Source of the DNA: an uncultured Sterolibacterium sp.
GTDB lineage: Bacteria > Pseudomonadota > Gammaproteobacteria > Burkholderiales > Rhodocyclaceae
Reading direction: 5' to 3'
Assembly (NCBI GenBank): GCA_903832735.1
Contig: CAILCO010000022.1
Coordinates: forward strand, 1-57,047
DNA length: 57,047 nucleotides
Shown: piece by piece, positions 8,884-18,279 of the stretch
How positions within the stretch are numbered: position 1 is the first letter of the stretch
Layout of the letters: each line of letters starts with the position of its first letter
The notes under the pieces: generated by a model
The model's database searches: none
Seen by the model: only the letters and a program-made list of their open reading frames with translations
What the model was told of the DNA's origin: nothing
Translations under genes and position numbers: made by a program

Positions 8884-9470
8884 TTAACGGGCGCGGTGTA
8901 ATCGGGCGAGGAGTTGGGCCATGGCCTGGCCGCGATGGGACAGCGTGTTCTTCTGTTCTTCGGCAAGCTCGGCGGCAGAGAGGCCGAGTTGCGGCACGAG
9001 AAACAGCGGGTCGTAGCCGAAACCGCCGTTGCCTCTCGGCGCGCGCAGGATCTCGCCATGCCATTCGCCCTCGGCAATCAGGGGCTGCGGATCTTCCGCG
9101 TGCGCGAGCAGCACCAGGACGCAGACGTAGTGAGCGCGGCGGTCGGTGTGACCGTCGAGAGCGCTGAGCAGGCGGGTGTTGTTGCGCGCGTCGGACTTCG
9201 GTTCGCCGCCGTAGCGGGCGGAGAGGACCCCGGGTGCACCGCCCAGCGCCGCGACGCAAAGGCCGGAGTCGTCGGCCAGCGCCGGCAGTCCGGTCGCGGC
9301 CGAAGCGTGGCGCGCCTTGGCCAGGGCATTCTCGATGAAGGTCGGGTGCGGCTCCTCGGCTTCCGTCACGGCGAAGGCCGATTGCGCCAGCAGTTCGAAA
9401 TCGAAAGGCGCCAGCAGTTGCGCGAATTCCTTCAGCTTGCCGGGATTGTTGCTGGCCAGCACCAGGCGTT

Positions 9471-9474
<4 letters not shown>
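8884..9474 (-). CDS. rdgB: XTP/dITP pyrophosphatase (RdgB/HAM1 family)
   Basis: This 196-residue protein removes non-canonical purine nucleotides (dITP, XTP) by hydrolysing them to monophosphate and pyrophosphate, preventing their incorporation into DNA. Family motifs are the N-terminal [10 protein letters not shown], the metal-binding DDSGL, the ARYGG segment, GFGYDPLF and the C-terminal SHRGQA. Length matches the family (about 195-200). The start ATG at 9474 overlaps the stop of rph (ATGA), indicating translational coupling in an rph-rdgB operon. The frame extends much further upstream, but that region is the rph gene. Confidence 0.95.
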
Positions 9475-10193
<719 letters not shown>

Positions 10194-10202
10194 GGTGTAT
10201 TC

Positions 10203-11111
10203 CTAATCAGATAACTTCTTGATGGCTTGGTGGATCTCGGCTATGGAGCGCGCGATGTCGTCTTCCGAAAGTTCGGATGGTAACCGCTCCTTGCCGATGT
10301 TCCCCATTTTGGCGGTGAAGGAATCAAGCGGCAGCGTTTTCGTCGAGACGTTGCTGGGGATGCTCTCGGCGTAGTTTTTCTCCCATTGCATGGCGATCAG
10401 GGAAAGATTGTCGCTGTTCGCACCGGCGCGCGTTTCGGCCTGTTCGAGCAGGCGCGGCACGGAGTACATCGGATTCGCGCCGGCCAGCGAATCTACCAGG
10501 AGATCGTTGCCCAGCGGCGCCCAGACGCCGTCGCTGCACAGGGCGATGATATCGCCGGACTTCAGGGAGGTCTTCGGCGAGATATCGATCTGCGGTTGAT
10601 GGCTGCCGCCCAGGCAGCTGAACACGCGGTTCCTGGCCGGGTGCGTGGCCGCGTCGGCGGCGTCGATCAGTCCCTGATCGAGCATTCTTTGCACCCGTGA
10701 ATGATCATGGGTTTGCGCCAGTATTCGTTCGCCGCGGATCAGGTAGAGGCGCGAATCGCCGGCGTGCGCCCAATAACTGACCTTGCCTTGCGCCACGCAG
10801 GCAACGCAGGTGGTGCGCGGCGCTTCGGGCATTCCGCGGTCGGCGGCAAATTCGATGATGGCGTGGTGGGCACGGATTAATGCCTGCGACAGGAACAGCG
10901 AGGGATTGCTCAGCGACGGCGTGGCTTCGCGCTTGAAAGCTTCGGTGATGGTTTCCACGGCGATATGGGCGGCCAGTTCGCCGTGCAGATGGCCGCCCAT
11001 GCCGTCGGCGACGACCATCAGCAGCGCATCGCGGGAATAGCAGTAGGCGGTGCGATCCTGGTTGGAAGCGCGCTTGCCGATGCGGCTTTCCTGATAGACG
11101 GTGAATTTCAT
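10203..11111 (-). CDS. PP2C-type protein Ser/Thr phosphatase
   Basis: This 302-residue protein shows the PP2C metal-binding motifs in order: VADGMGGHLHGE, GDSRLYLI, CSDGVW and the late SDNLSLI. These supply the aspartates that hold two metal ions for dephosphorylating phospho-Ser/Thr. An alpha-helical tail of about 50 residues follows the catalytic domain. The start ATG at 11111 overlaps the stop of the kinase gene (ATGA). Tight coupling with a kinase suggests the two set the phosphorylation of a common target. The target is not evident; there are no type VI secretion genes here, a frequent context for such pairs. Confidence 0.9.
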   Translation of the reverse strand: MKFTVYQESRIGKRASNQDRTAYCYSRDALLMVVADGMGGHLHGELAAHIAVETITEAFKREATPSLSNPSLFLSQALIRAHHAIIEFAADRGMPEAPRTTCVACVAQGKVSYWAHAGDSRLYLIRGERILAQTHDHSRVQRMLDQGLIDAADAATHPARNRVFSCLGGSHQPQIDISPKTSLKSGDIIALCSDGVWAPLGNDLLVDSLAGANPMYSVPRLLEQAETRAGANSDNLSLIAMQWEKNYAESIPSNVSTKTLPLDSFTAKMGNIGKERLPSELSEDDIARSIAEIHQAIKKLSD

Positions 11112-12055
11112 CAGCGACCAATCATTTCCTTGAGACGGCGGCGCACGTTGCCTAGCCAGTTCTGCGCGTAACTGACCTGACGCCGCTCGGCCAGTGCCCG
11201 TTGCAACACGAACACACTGTCAGGCCGGTCCGCCTGCTTGATCTGCATGCACCAGTCTATGGTTTCCAGCAACTCCCTGGAGTATTGATCGACCCAGCGT
11301 CGCGCCGCCGGCAACAGTTTATCCTGATTCATGCGCAAGTCTGCCGACTGCGGCGCAGATCCGGAAAGGCAAGTGTACATGCTGGCGCCGATAGCATAGA
11401 TGTCGGTCCAGGGACCGAGGCCGTCGCGGGTCGTGAACTGTTCGGGCGCGGCGTAGCCGGGCGTGTACATCGGTTTCAGCATCGAGGCATCGTAGTACAG
11501 CGTTTGCCGCGCCGCACCGAAGTCGAGGAGTACCGGCGTGCCGTCGTTGCGCAGGTAGATGTTGGACGGTTTGATGTCCAGATGCAACAGCTTGCGCGAG
11601 TGCACTTCGCGCAGGCCGTTCAAGAGGCGCGAGAAGACGTTGCGGATGAAGCTTTCGGTCATGCTGCCTTTGTGCCTCTGGATATGCGCCTGCAGGGTGC
11701 GGCCGCGCTCATACTGCATCACCAGGTAGACGGTTTCGTTGGCCCGGAAAAAATTCACCACCCTGACCAGATTGGGGTGATCGAGAAGGGCCAGTGCGCG
11801 TCCTTCCTCGAAAAAGCATTTCATGCCGTAGCGGAAGGCGGCGAGATCCTCCTCGCGGACGGTCGGCACTGCCGTCCCTGCGCCGCGCTGGGCCAGCGCA
11901 TTGGGCAGGTATTCCTTGATTGCCACTGGCGTGCCATCCTTGTCGTGGGCCAGGTAGACGATAGAAAAGCCACCCTGCGACAACTGGTGGTCGATGCGAT
12001 AAGCTTCGAGTTGGAAGCCCGACGGCAGCGGCTGAATGACTTGTTGTGACGGCAT
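11111..12055 (-). CDS. Hanks-type serine/threonine protein kinase
   Basis: This 314-residue soluble kinase has the canonical subdomains: a glycine loop (LSQGGFSIVYLA), the ATP-anchoring lysine in PVAIKEYLP, the catalytic loop LLHLDIKPSNIYL and the metal-binding LDFGAARQ. APE is present as AAPEQF and the regulatory DIYAIGASMYTCLSG follows. There is no transmembrane segment or PASTA repeat, so it is cytoplasmic. It begins at ATG 12055, 71 bases from the divergent yicC gene, so a bidirectional promoter region lies at 12056-12126. It is translationally coupled to the PP2C phosphatase. Confidence 0.9.
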   Translation of the reverse strand: MPSQQVIQPLPSGFQLEAYRIDHQLSQGGFSIVYLAHDKDGTPVAIKEYLPNALAQRGAGTAVPTVREEDLAAFRYGMKCFFEEGRALALLDHPNLVRVVNFFRANETVYLVMQYERGRTLQAHIQRHKGSMTESFIRNVFSRLLNGLREVHSRKLLHLDIKPSNIYLRNDGTPVLLDFGAARQTLYYDASMLKPMYTPGYAAPEQFTTRDGLGPWTDIYAIGASMYTCLSGSAPQSADLRMNQDKLLPAARRWVDQYSRELLETIDWCMQIKQADRPDSVFVLQRALAERRQVSYAQNWLGNVRRRLKEMIGR

Positions 12056-12126
12056 GGCGCGAAGGTTACACTAATGGGCCAATTGTCAGCGTTAGGTGCG
12101 GCCCTAGTCAAGCTGCATAAATCAAC

Positions 12127-12993
12127 ATGATCCACAGCATGACCGGCTATGCCGCCGTCCAGCGCGACCTCGGGCTCGCCATTCTCCATCTCGAACTGAA
12201 GAGCGTCAATTCGCGCTACCTCGACATCAGCTTCCGCATCGGCGAGGAGTTGCGCTTTCTCGAAATGCCGCTGCGCGAACTGATCTCCGCCCGCATCAGC
12301 CGCGGCAAGGTCGAATGCCGCGGCAACCTGGCTTCCTCGGCCACGGTTCCGCGCGAGTTGGCGCCGCATGCCGGCTTGCTCGCCCAACTGGGCAAGCTGG
12401 AGGCGTCGGTGCGCGCGGTGCTGCCCGCGGCGCAACCCTTGTCGGTGGCCGAAGTGCTGCGCTGGCCGGGCGTTCTGGCCGATCAGTCGCTGCCGCAGGC
12501 GACGCTGCAGAGTGAATGTCTGGCCCTGGCCGAGACGGCGATCGACGAATTCCTCGCCACCCGGTCGCGCGAAGGCGTCAAGCTGGCCCAGATGATCTCC
12601 GAGCGGGTCATGCACATGCGCGAACTCCTGGCCGAGGCGGGGCCTCTTCTGCCGGTGGCGCTGGCCGAATATCAGGAACGGCTGACCAGCAAACTGCGCG
12701 AGGCCCTGTCCAGCCACGACGAGGAGCGCATCCGCCAGGAGGTCGGCCTCTACGCCTCGCGTATCGACGTCGCCGAAGAGATCTCGCGCCTCACCGCCCA
12801 TCTGGGCGAAGTCGAGCGCGTCCTGAAGAAGGGCGGCGCGGCGGGAAAGAGGCTGGACTTCCTGATGCAGGAGCTGAATCGCGAGGCCAATACGCTGGCT
12901 TCGAAATCGGTTTCCTCGGTGATCACCGGGATCGCGCTGGAACTCAAACTGCTGATCGAGCAGATGCGCGAGCAAATTCAGAACCTCGAATGA
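12127..12993 (+). CDS. yicC: YicC family endoribonuclease
   Basis: This 288-residue protein carries the YicC N-terminal signature (MIHSMTGYAAVQRDLG) and the C-terminal DUF1732 region (GKRLDFLMQELNREANTLASK). Family members are endoribonucleases linked to small-RNA turnover and stationary-phase survival. Length matches the family. It begins the yicC-gmk-rpoZ-spoT run, an arrangement widely conserved in proteobacteria, and its stop overlaps the gmk start by four bases. Confidence 0.93.
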   Translation: MIHSMTGYAAVQRDLGLAILHLELKSVNSRYLDISFRIGEELRFLEMPLRELISARISRGKVECRGNLASSATVPRELAPHAGLLAQLGKLEASVRAVLPAAQPLSVAEVLRWPGVLADQSLPQATLQSECLALAETAIDEFLATRSREGVKLAQMISERVMHMRELLAEAGPLLPVALAEYQERLTSKLREALSSHDEERIRQEVGLYASRIDVAEEISRLTAHLGEVERVLKKGGAAGKRLDFLMQELNREANTLASKSVSSVITGIALELKLLIEQMREQIQNLE

Positions 12994-13616
12994 GTGCGCC
13001 CGTGCGCGGTTCGCTGTTCATCGTTGCCGCGCCTTCCGGCGCCGGCAAGACCACCCTGGTGCGACTCCTGCTCGAACAGGACCCGGAAGTGCACTTGTCG
13101 GTCTCCTATACGACGAGGGCGCCGCGTCCGGGCGAACAGAATGGGCGCGAGTATCACTTCGTTGCCGTTGCGGATTTCCTCGCGATGCGCGAGCGCGGCG
13201 ATTTTCTCGAGTGGGCCGAGGTTCATGGCAATTACTACGGCAGCTCCCGGGTCTGGCTCGAAGAGCAGATCGCCGCCGGCCGCGACATGTTGCTGGAGAT
13301 CGACTGGCAGGGCGCCCGCCAGGTGCGCCGACAGTTTCCCGCCGCCATCGGCGTGTTCATCATGCCGCCCGCGCTGGCCGAATTGGAGCGCCGCCTGCGC
13401 GGCCGGGGTTCCGACAGCGACGAGGTGATCGCGCGCCGTCTGGCCGCGGCGCAAGACGAGATGCGTCACGTAGTCGACTTCGAATACGTTATAATCAACA
13501 ACGAGTTGCAAACGGCGCTCGGTGACCTTCTGTGCACGGTACGCGCCTCCCGGCTACGTCTGGCGCAGCAACAGGAACGTCACGCCGAATTGTTCACGCC
13601 TCTTTTCCAGGAATAA
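12990..13616 (+). CDS. gmk: Guanylate kinase
   Basis: This 208-residue enzyme phosphorylates GMP to GDP with ATP. The P-loop APSGAGKTTL is at residues 13-22. It is followed by the GMP-binding region SYTTRAPRPGEQNGREYHFV and the lid segment (RRLRGRGSDSDEVIARRL). The DMLLEIDWQGARQ strand is also characteristic. The ATG at 12990 overlaps the yicC stop (ATGA) and gives the usual family length. It feeds guanine nucleotides to RNA polymerase and to the (p)ppGpp enzyme encoded two genes downstream. Confidence 0.97.
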   Translation: MSAPVRGSLFIVAAPSGAGKTTLVRLLLEQDPEVHLSVSYTTRAPRPGEQNGREYHFVAVADFLAMRERGDFLEWAEVHGNYYGSSRVWLEEQIAAGRDMLLEIDWQGARQVRRQFPAAIGVFIMPPALAELERRLRGRGSDSDEVIARRLAAAQDEMRHVVDFEYVIINNELQTALGDLLCTVRASRLRLAQQQERHAELFTPLFQE

Positions 13617-13619
13617 GCC

Positions 13620-13826
13620 ATGGCCCGCATTACTATCGAAGATTGCTTGAAATACATCCCCAACCGTTTCCAGCTGACCCTGGTCGCCACCTATCGCGCG
13701 CGCCAGATCACGCTCGGCGGCACGCCTCAGGTCGAGGGCGACAAGGACAAGGCCACCGTGGTCGCATTGCGCGAGATCGCCGGCGGTCTGGTCGGGCTGG
13801 AACTGCTCAATCGCGGCCAGGCATAG
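13620..13826 (+). CDS. rpoZ: RNA polymerase omega subunit
   Basis: This 68-residue protein begins [19 protein letters not shown] and includes RARQI and the [13 protein letters not shown] segment of the omega subunit, which helps assemble beta' into core RNA polymerase and forms one of the ppGpp-binding sites. The gene starts 3 bases after the gmk stop, with an AGGAAT-type ribosome binding site overlapping the gmk end, and precedes spoT by 32 bases. Placement between gmk and spoT is the standard order. Confidence 0.96.
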   Translation: MARITIEDCLKYIPNRFQLTLVATYRARQITLGGTPQVEGDKDKATVVALREIAGGLVGLELLNRGQA

Positions 13827-13858
13827 TTGACAACATAGCGCCGCAATGAGTTAACGCG

Positions 13859-16060
13859 ATGGCCACGCCGGGTGCACATCCCGCCACCAAGGGCGAGGCC
13901 ACGCTGATTGCCCCGGAGATACTTGCTCCTGTCGATCTGACGGAAAATCTGGAACTTTTCCGGGCCAAGCTTTCCCTGTATCTCAAGCCGGAAGAAATCG
14001 CCCGCATCGAATCGGCCTACGTCTTCAGCGCGGCCGCGCACCGCGGCCAGCTTCGCTCCAGCGGAGATCCCTACGTCTCGCACCCGCTCGCGGTGGCCGG
14101 CACCATCGCCGACTGGCGCCTCGATCCTCAGGCCTTGATTGCCGCCCTGCTCCATGACGTGATGGAGGATACCGCCATCACCAAGCAGGAGATCGCGGAC
14201 CGGTTCGGCAAGTCCGCGGCGGAACTGGTCGATGGCGTCTCCAAGATCGACCGCATCGAGAACCAATCCTACGAGGAAGCGCAGGCGGAGAATTTCCGCA
14301 AGATGCTGCTGGCCATGGCGCGGGATGTGCGGGTGATCCTGATCAAACTGGCCGATCGCCTGCACAACATGCGCACCCTCGGTGCCGTGCCGGTCGAGAA
14401 GCGCCACCGGATAGCCCGCGAAACGCTGGATATTTACGCCCCTATCGCCAACCGGTTGGGCCTCAACACCCTCTACCGCGAACTTCAGGAGCTTTCCTTC
14501 CTGCATCTGCATCCGCTTCGCTACCGCGTCCTGGCCAAGGCGGTGAAAGGGGCGCGCGGCAATCGCCGCGAGGTGGTCGGCAAGATCATGGAAACCTTGC
14601 GCCGGCGTCTGCCCGAGGCCGGCATCGCAGCCGAGGTGATGGGCCGCGAGAAGCACCTCTATGGGGTCTATCGGAAGATGCGCGAGAAGCACCTGTCCTT
14701 CTCGCAGGTGCTCGATATCTACGGTTTCCGCGTCATCGTCAAGGACATTCCCACCTGCTATCTGGCGCTCGGTGCCCTGCACGGCAGCTACAAGCCGGTG
14801 CCGGGCAAGTTCAAGGACTATATCGCGATCCCCAAGGCCAACGGCTACCAGTCGCTGCACACCACGCTGATCGGCCCCTACGGCACGCCGGTCGAGGTGC
14901 AGATCCGCACCGCCGAGATGCATCACGTCGCCGAAAGCGGCGTCGCTTCCCATTGGCTCTACAAGGACGACAACGCGCTTTCGGAACTGCAGCAGAAGAC
15001 CCACAAGTGGTTGCAGTCGCTGATCGAACTGCAGTCTGCCTCCGGCGATTCGGCCGAGTTTCTCGAACACGTCAAGGTCGACCTGTTCCCCGGCGAGATC
15101 TACGTATTCACGCCCAAGGGCAAGATCCTCGGACTGGCGCGCGGAGCCACCTCGGTCGATTTCGCCTACGCCGTGCATACCGATATCGGCAATCGCTGCG
15201 TGGCCTGCCGCATCAATTTCGAACTGATGCCCTTGCGCACGGAATTGCGCAATGGCGATCGCATCGAGATCATCACGGCGACGCATGCCAACCCGAATCC
15301 AGCCTGGCTCTCTTACGTCAAGAGCGGCAAGGCGCGCGCCCAGATCCGCCATTTTCTCAAGACCCAGCAGCACGAGGAATCCGCCGCGTTGGGCGAGCGC
15401 CTGCTGGCCCAGGCGGTCACAGGCCAGGGCCTGCGCCCGGGCGATATCGACGCCGCCGTCTGGGAGCGCTTCGTGCGCAGTTGCGGCGCGAAAACGACCA
15501 AGCGCGACGTGCTCACCGACATCGGTCTGGGCAAGCGGCTCGCGGCAATCGTCGCCAGGCGCCTGGCCAGCGTGCGCGAGGCCGGAGGCGGGAAGCCGGC
15601 CGAACACAAGCCGCAGGGCGCGATCATCATCCACGGCAGCGAGGGCCTCTCGGTGCAGTTGGCGAAATGCTGCCGGCCTATCCCCGGGGACCCTATCGTC
15701 GGAATCATCCGCAAGGGCCAGGGCCTCCTGGTGCATACCCATGACTGCCGCAGCATCGGCAAGACTCACCACGAAAGAGACAACTGGGTCGATGTCGAGT
15801 GGGAGCCCGAAACCGCGCGGCTGTTCGAGGTCGGCATCCGCATCGTGGCCGAGAACCGCCGCGGCGTGCTGGCCAAGGTCGCGGCCGAAATCGCGGCGGG
15901 CGGCTCGGACATCCAGAATGTCAGCATGGACGACGACCGCGGCATCTACACCATGCTCAATTTCACGCTGCAGGTGGCCCATCGCGTTCATCTCGCGCGG
16001 GTCATGCGCGGTCTGCGTCACATCCCCGAAGTGCTGCGAATCACGCGCACCAAGGAATAG
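13859..16060 (+). CDS. spoT: Bifunctional (p)ppGpp synthetase/hydrolase SpoT (Rel family)
   Basis: This 733-residue protein makes and degrades the stringent-response alarmone. The N-terminal HD hydrolase is intact (HPLAVAGTIADW then LLHDVMEDT, metal-binding His and Asp). The synthetase domain has DIYGFRVIV and the IPKANGYQSLHTT motif. A TGS domain follows (DLFPGEIYVFTPKGKI), then a zinc-finger-like region (CCRPIPGD) and a C-terminal ACT domain. The intact hydrolase motif and the rpoZ neighbourhood identify it as the SpoT/Rel type rather than monofunctional RelA. The start ATG at 13859 gives the usual length. Confidence 0.95.
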   Translation: MATPGAHPATKGEATLIAPEILAPVDLTENLELFRAKLSLYLKPEEIARIESAYVFSAAAHRGQLRSSGDPYVSHPLAVAGTIADWRLDPQALIAALLHDVMEDTAITKQEIADRFGKSAAELVDGVSKIDRIENQSYEEAQAENFRKMLLAMARDVRVILIKLADRLHNMRTLGAVPVEKRHRIARETLDIYAPIANRLGLNTLYRELQELSFLHLHPLRYRVLAKAVKGARGNRREVVGKIMETLRRRLPEAGIAAEVMGREKHLYGVYRKMREKHLSFSQVLDIYGFRVIVKDIPTCYLALGALHGSYKPVPGKFKDYIAIPKANGYQSLHTTLIGPYGTPVEVQIRTAEMHHVAESGVASHWLYKDDNALSELQQKTHKWLQSLIELQSASGDSAEFLEHVKVDLFPGEIYVFTPKGKILGLARGATSVDFAYAVHTDIGNRCVACRINFELMPLRTELRNGDRIEIITATHANPNPAWLSYVKSGKARAQIRHFLKTQQHEESAALGERLLAQAVTGQGLRPGDIDAAVWERFVRSCGAKTTKRDVLTDIGLGKRLAAIVARRLASVREAGGGKPAEHKPQGAIIIHGSEGLSVQLAKCCRPIPGDPIVGIIRKGQGLLVHTHDCRSIGKTHHERDNWVDVEWEPETARLFEVGIRIVAENRRGVLAKVAAEIAAGGSDIQNVSMDDDRGIYTMLNFTLQVAHRVHLARVMRGLRHIPEVLRITRTKE

Positions 16061-16089
16061 TTTCTATCATCCTTCACGAGAGAGCACTC

Positions 16090-16275
16090 ATGGCCATCTA
16101 TGAATCCGAGCACACCAAGTTCATGCGCGAGTGGTTGAAAAATCACCCGGACGAGGTCAAGGAGCAGCAGCGCGGCCTCGCCCTGTGGTGGGACAAGCCG
16201 CAGGACCTGGAAACCGCGCGGCGCAATGCCGCCGCCGCAGTGCCGCCGAAGGCCTATTACTACGACAACGATTAA
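16090..16275 (+). CDS. DUF3460 family small protein
   Basis: This 61-residue protein begins MAIYESEHTKFMREWLKNHP and contains LALWWDKPQ, the core of the betaproteobacterial DUF3460 family. It is charged, helical and without a signal peptide; its function is unknown. A GAGAG-type ribosome binding site precedes the ATG at 16090, 29 bases after spoT, so it may be transcribed with it. Such genes are found almost only in Betaproteobacteria, which supports the taxonomic placement of the window. Confidence 0.85.
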   Translation: MAIYESEHTKFMREWLKNHPDEVKEQQRGLALWWDKPQDLETARRNAAAAVPPKAYYYDND

Positions 16276-16468
16276 TTCCACCGACCGGTAGCGGCAAGGG
16301 CACCCAGCGAAGGGCCGCCCCGAGCCGGGTGCAGCGTGAAACATGGAGTCCCGCAGGGACGAACCTTCGTCACCCCCTTCCGAGGGGCGAGACAGGAAAT
16401 TCGACGAGCACTGCTCGTCGCCGGTCGAGCGACGGAGCAAAGCGGAGGCTTCGGGGGCCCCGGGAAGG
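16276..16468. other. Intergenic region DUF3460-modC with perfect palindrome
   Basis: No gene is supported in these 193 bases. The segment holds a perfect 19-base palindrome around a central C at 16402-16420 (CGACGAGCA on the left arm) and several GC-rich short dyads. It separates the convergent DUF3460 and modC genes and could serve as a structured terminator or be an interspersed repeat. There is no T-run of the classical intrinsic type. Confidence 0.4.
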
Positions 16469-17578
16469 CTAACCTTCCCAGGGCATCAGATGGATCGCCT
16501 GGGGCAGCAGGGTCACCGTCGCCGCGGCCCCAGGCGTGACATCGTCCTGGCGGGCGATGTGGCTGGGCAGCGAGAAGGCGAAAGGGCCGCCGCCCACCGC
16601 CGGGCGCAGCGTGACATGGGTGAACGGGCCGAGGACAAGCCGGTCTTCGATCCGGCCGGTGACCTGATTGCGGCCCTCGCTCGGGTAGGCCCGCCCGCGC
16701 CGGTGCAGGCGCACACCCTCCGGCGGGATCACCCAGGACACCCGGCTGCCGGGGGCGGCGTCCTGATTTCCCGCGACTTCCAGTTGTTGCCCCTGCCACT
16801 CCAGGCTGATGACGTCATCACCAGCTCTGCCGCCGACGGTGCCCTCGAACAGATTGGAGAGGCCGATCAGGCGGGCGATTGCGGCGTTGCCCGGCCGGGT
16901 CATGATTTCCTCGGGTGGACCGCTTTGCAGGCTGACGCCGTGATGCAGCAGGACCATGCGGTCGGCGAGCATCCGCGCCTCGTCCAGGTCGTGCGTCACC
17001 AGCACGATAGGGATTGCCAGTTCGCGGCGCAGTCGCGCCAGTTCCTGCTGCAGTTTGCCGCGCGTGACCTGGTCGACGGCCGAGAACGGTTCGTCGAGCA
17101 GCAACACCGTGGGTTGAGCACCGATGGCTCGGGCCAGGGCGCGGGCCAGGGCGACGCGTTGCTGCTGGCCGCCGGAGAGTTCCCCGGGGCGGCGTTTCCC
17201 CAGTCCGTGCAGATGCACCCTGGCCAGCCAGTCCTCTGCCGCCTTGCGGCGCTCCGCGCGCGGCAATTGTCCTAGCGCCAGGGCGACGTTGTCCTGCGCC
17301 GTGAGGTGCGGCAGCAACGAGTAGCCCTGGAAGACCATGCCGACGCGGCGGCTTTGCGCCGGCCACGCAACGTTCTTGTCCAGCCAGGTATTGCCGGCAC
17401 AGGTGATCTTGCCGGCCAGCGGCCGCTCCAGGCCGGCGATGCAGCGCAGCACCGTGGTCTTGCCGCTGCCGGAAGGACCGACCAGGGCGAGGAGTTCGCC
17501 CGGTGCGCACTCGAGGGCGCAGTCCAGGGCGATCGGGCTCTTCTGGCGGAGTCTGACCGAGAGTCCCTCAGCGCTCAT
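16469..17578 (-). CDS. modC: Molybdate ABC transporter ATP-binding protein ModC
   Basis: This 369-residue ATPase powers molybdate uptake. Walker A is GPSGSGKTT, the ABC signature is LSGGQQQR, and Walker B ends in LLLDEPFSAVD followed by the switch histidine in VTHDLDEA. After about residue 230 comes a C-terminal TOBE/Mop-like domain that binds molybdate and tunes activity. The length is normal. It overlaps the modB 3' end by 11 bases. No modA precedes it. Confidence 0.88.
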   Translation of the reverse strand: MSAEGLSVRLRQKSPIALDCALECAPGELLALVGPSGSGKTTVLRCIAGLERPLAGKITCAGNTWLDKNVAWPAQSRRVGMVFQGYSLLPHLTAQDNVALALGQLPRAERRKAAEDWLARVHLHGLGKRRPGELSGGQQQRVALARALARAIGAQPTVLLLDEPFSAVDQVTRGKLQQELARLRRELAIPIVLVTHDLDEARMLADRMVLLHHGVSLQSGPPEEIMTRPGNAAIARLIGLSNLFEGTVGGRAGDDVISLEWQGQQLEVAGNQDAAPGSRVSWVIPPEGVRLHRRGRAYPSEGRNQVTGRIEDRLVLGPFTHVTLRPAVGGGPFAFSLPSHIARQDDVTPGAAATVTLLPQAIHLMPWEG

Positions 17579-18236
17579 GTTGGCCGATGCGCCGGGTGAG
17601 GAGATGGAAGGCGCCGATGGCGGCGAAGGAGATGGCCACCAGAAGGGCCGACATCATTGCGGCGCCGTGTTCGTCGAAAGCCTGGACGCGGTCGTAGATG
17701 GCGATGGCGACGGTCCGCGTGTCCCCGGAAATGTTGCCGCCGACCATCAGCACGACGCCGAATTCCCCGAGGGTGTGGGCGAAGGTCAGGACGATCGCCG
17801 ACAGCAGGCCGGGCCAGGCCAGCGGCAATTCGACCCGCCACAGGGTCTGCCAGGAAGACAGGCCGCAGCACCAGGCCGCTTCTCTGGCCGCGCGCGGGAT
17901 GGCATCGAAGGCGCGCTGGATCGGCTGCACCGCGAAGGGCAGGTTGAAGATCAGGGAGGCGGCCAGGAGACCGTCGAAGCTGAACACCAGGGTGCGCCCG
18001 GTCAGGGCCAGGTAAGCCTGCCCGATCGGCGCATGGCCGGAGAAGGCAGTCAGCAGGTAGTAGCCCAGCACCGTCGGCGGCAGCACCAGCGGCAGCGTGA
18101 CCAGGGCCTCGAGCAGAGTCTTGCCGGCGAAGCGCGACCAGGCCAGCGGACGCGCCAGAAGGACCGCCAGGGGCACCAGAAGGGCCGTGGTGAGGCCGGC
18201 GAGCTTGAGCGAAAGGGAGAGTGCCGCCCAGTCCAT
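17568..18236 (-). CDS. modB: Molybdate ABC transporter permease ModB
   Basis: This 222-residue inner-membrane protein has about five transmembrane helices and the BPD-transport signature near FAHTLGEFGVVLMVGGNI, where EFG is the usual ModB coupling sequence. It forms the channel through which molybdate is moved, working with ModC. The start ATG is at 18236, 43 bases downstream of the ccmI stop on the same strand, so it may be read through from the ccm operon. The expected periplasmic binding protein gene modA is absent on either side. Confidence 0.88.
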   Translation of the reverse strand: MDWAALSLSLKLAGLTTALLVPLAVLLARPLAWSRFAGKTLLEALVTLPLVLPPTVLGYYLLTAFSGHAPIGQAYLALTGRTLVFSFDGLLAASLIFNLPFAVQPIQRAFDAIPRAAREAAWCCGLSSWQTLWRVELPLAWPGLLSAIVLTFAHTLGEFGVVLMVGGNISGDTRTVAIAIYDRVQAFDEHGAAMMSALLVAISFAAIGAFHLLTRRIGQHER

Positions 18237-18279
18237 CGGCTCAACTGTGGCCGGTTTTAACGACCATTACCATTACACG

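Noticed and set aside
13727-16021. 764-codon open frame on the minus strand opposite spoT
   Set aside because: It is an antisense shadow of a GC-rich gene: spoT, rpoZ and their motifs are unmistakable on the plus strand, and the antisense translation shows no recognisable domain.
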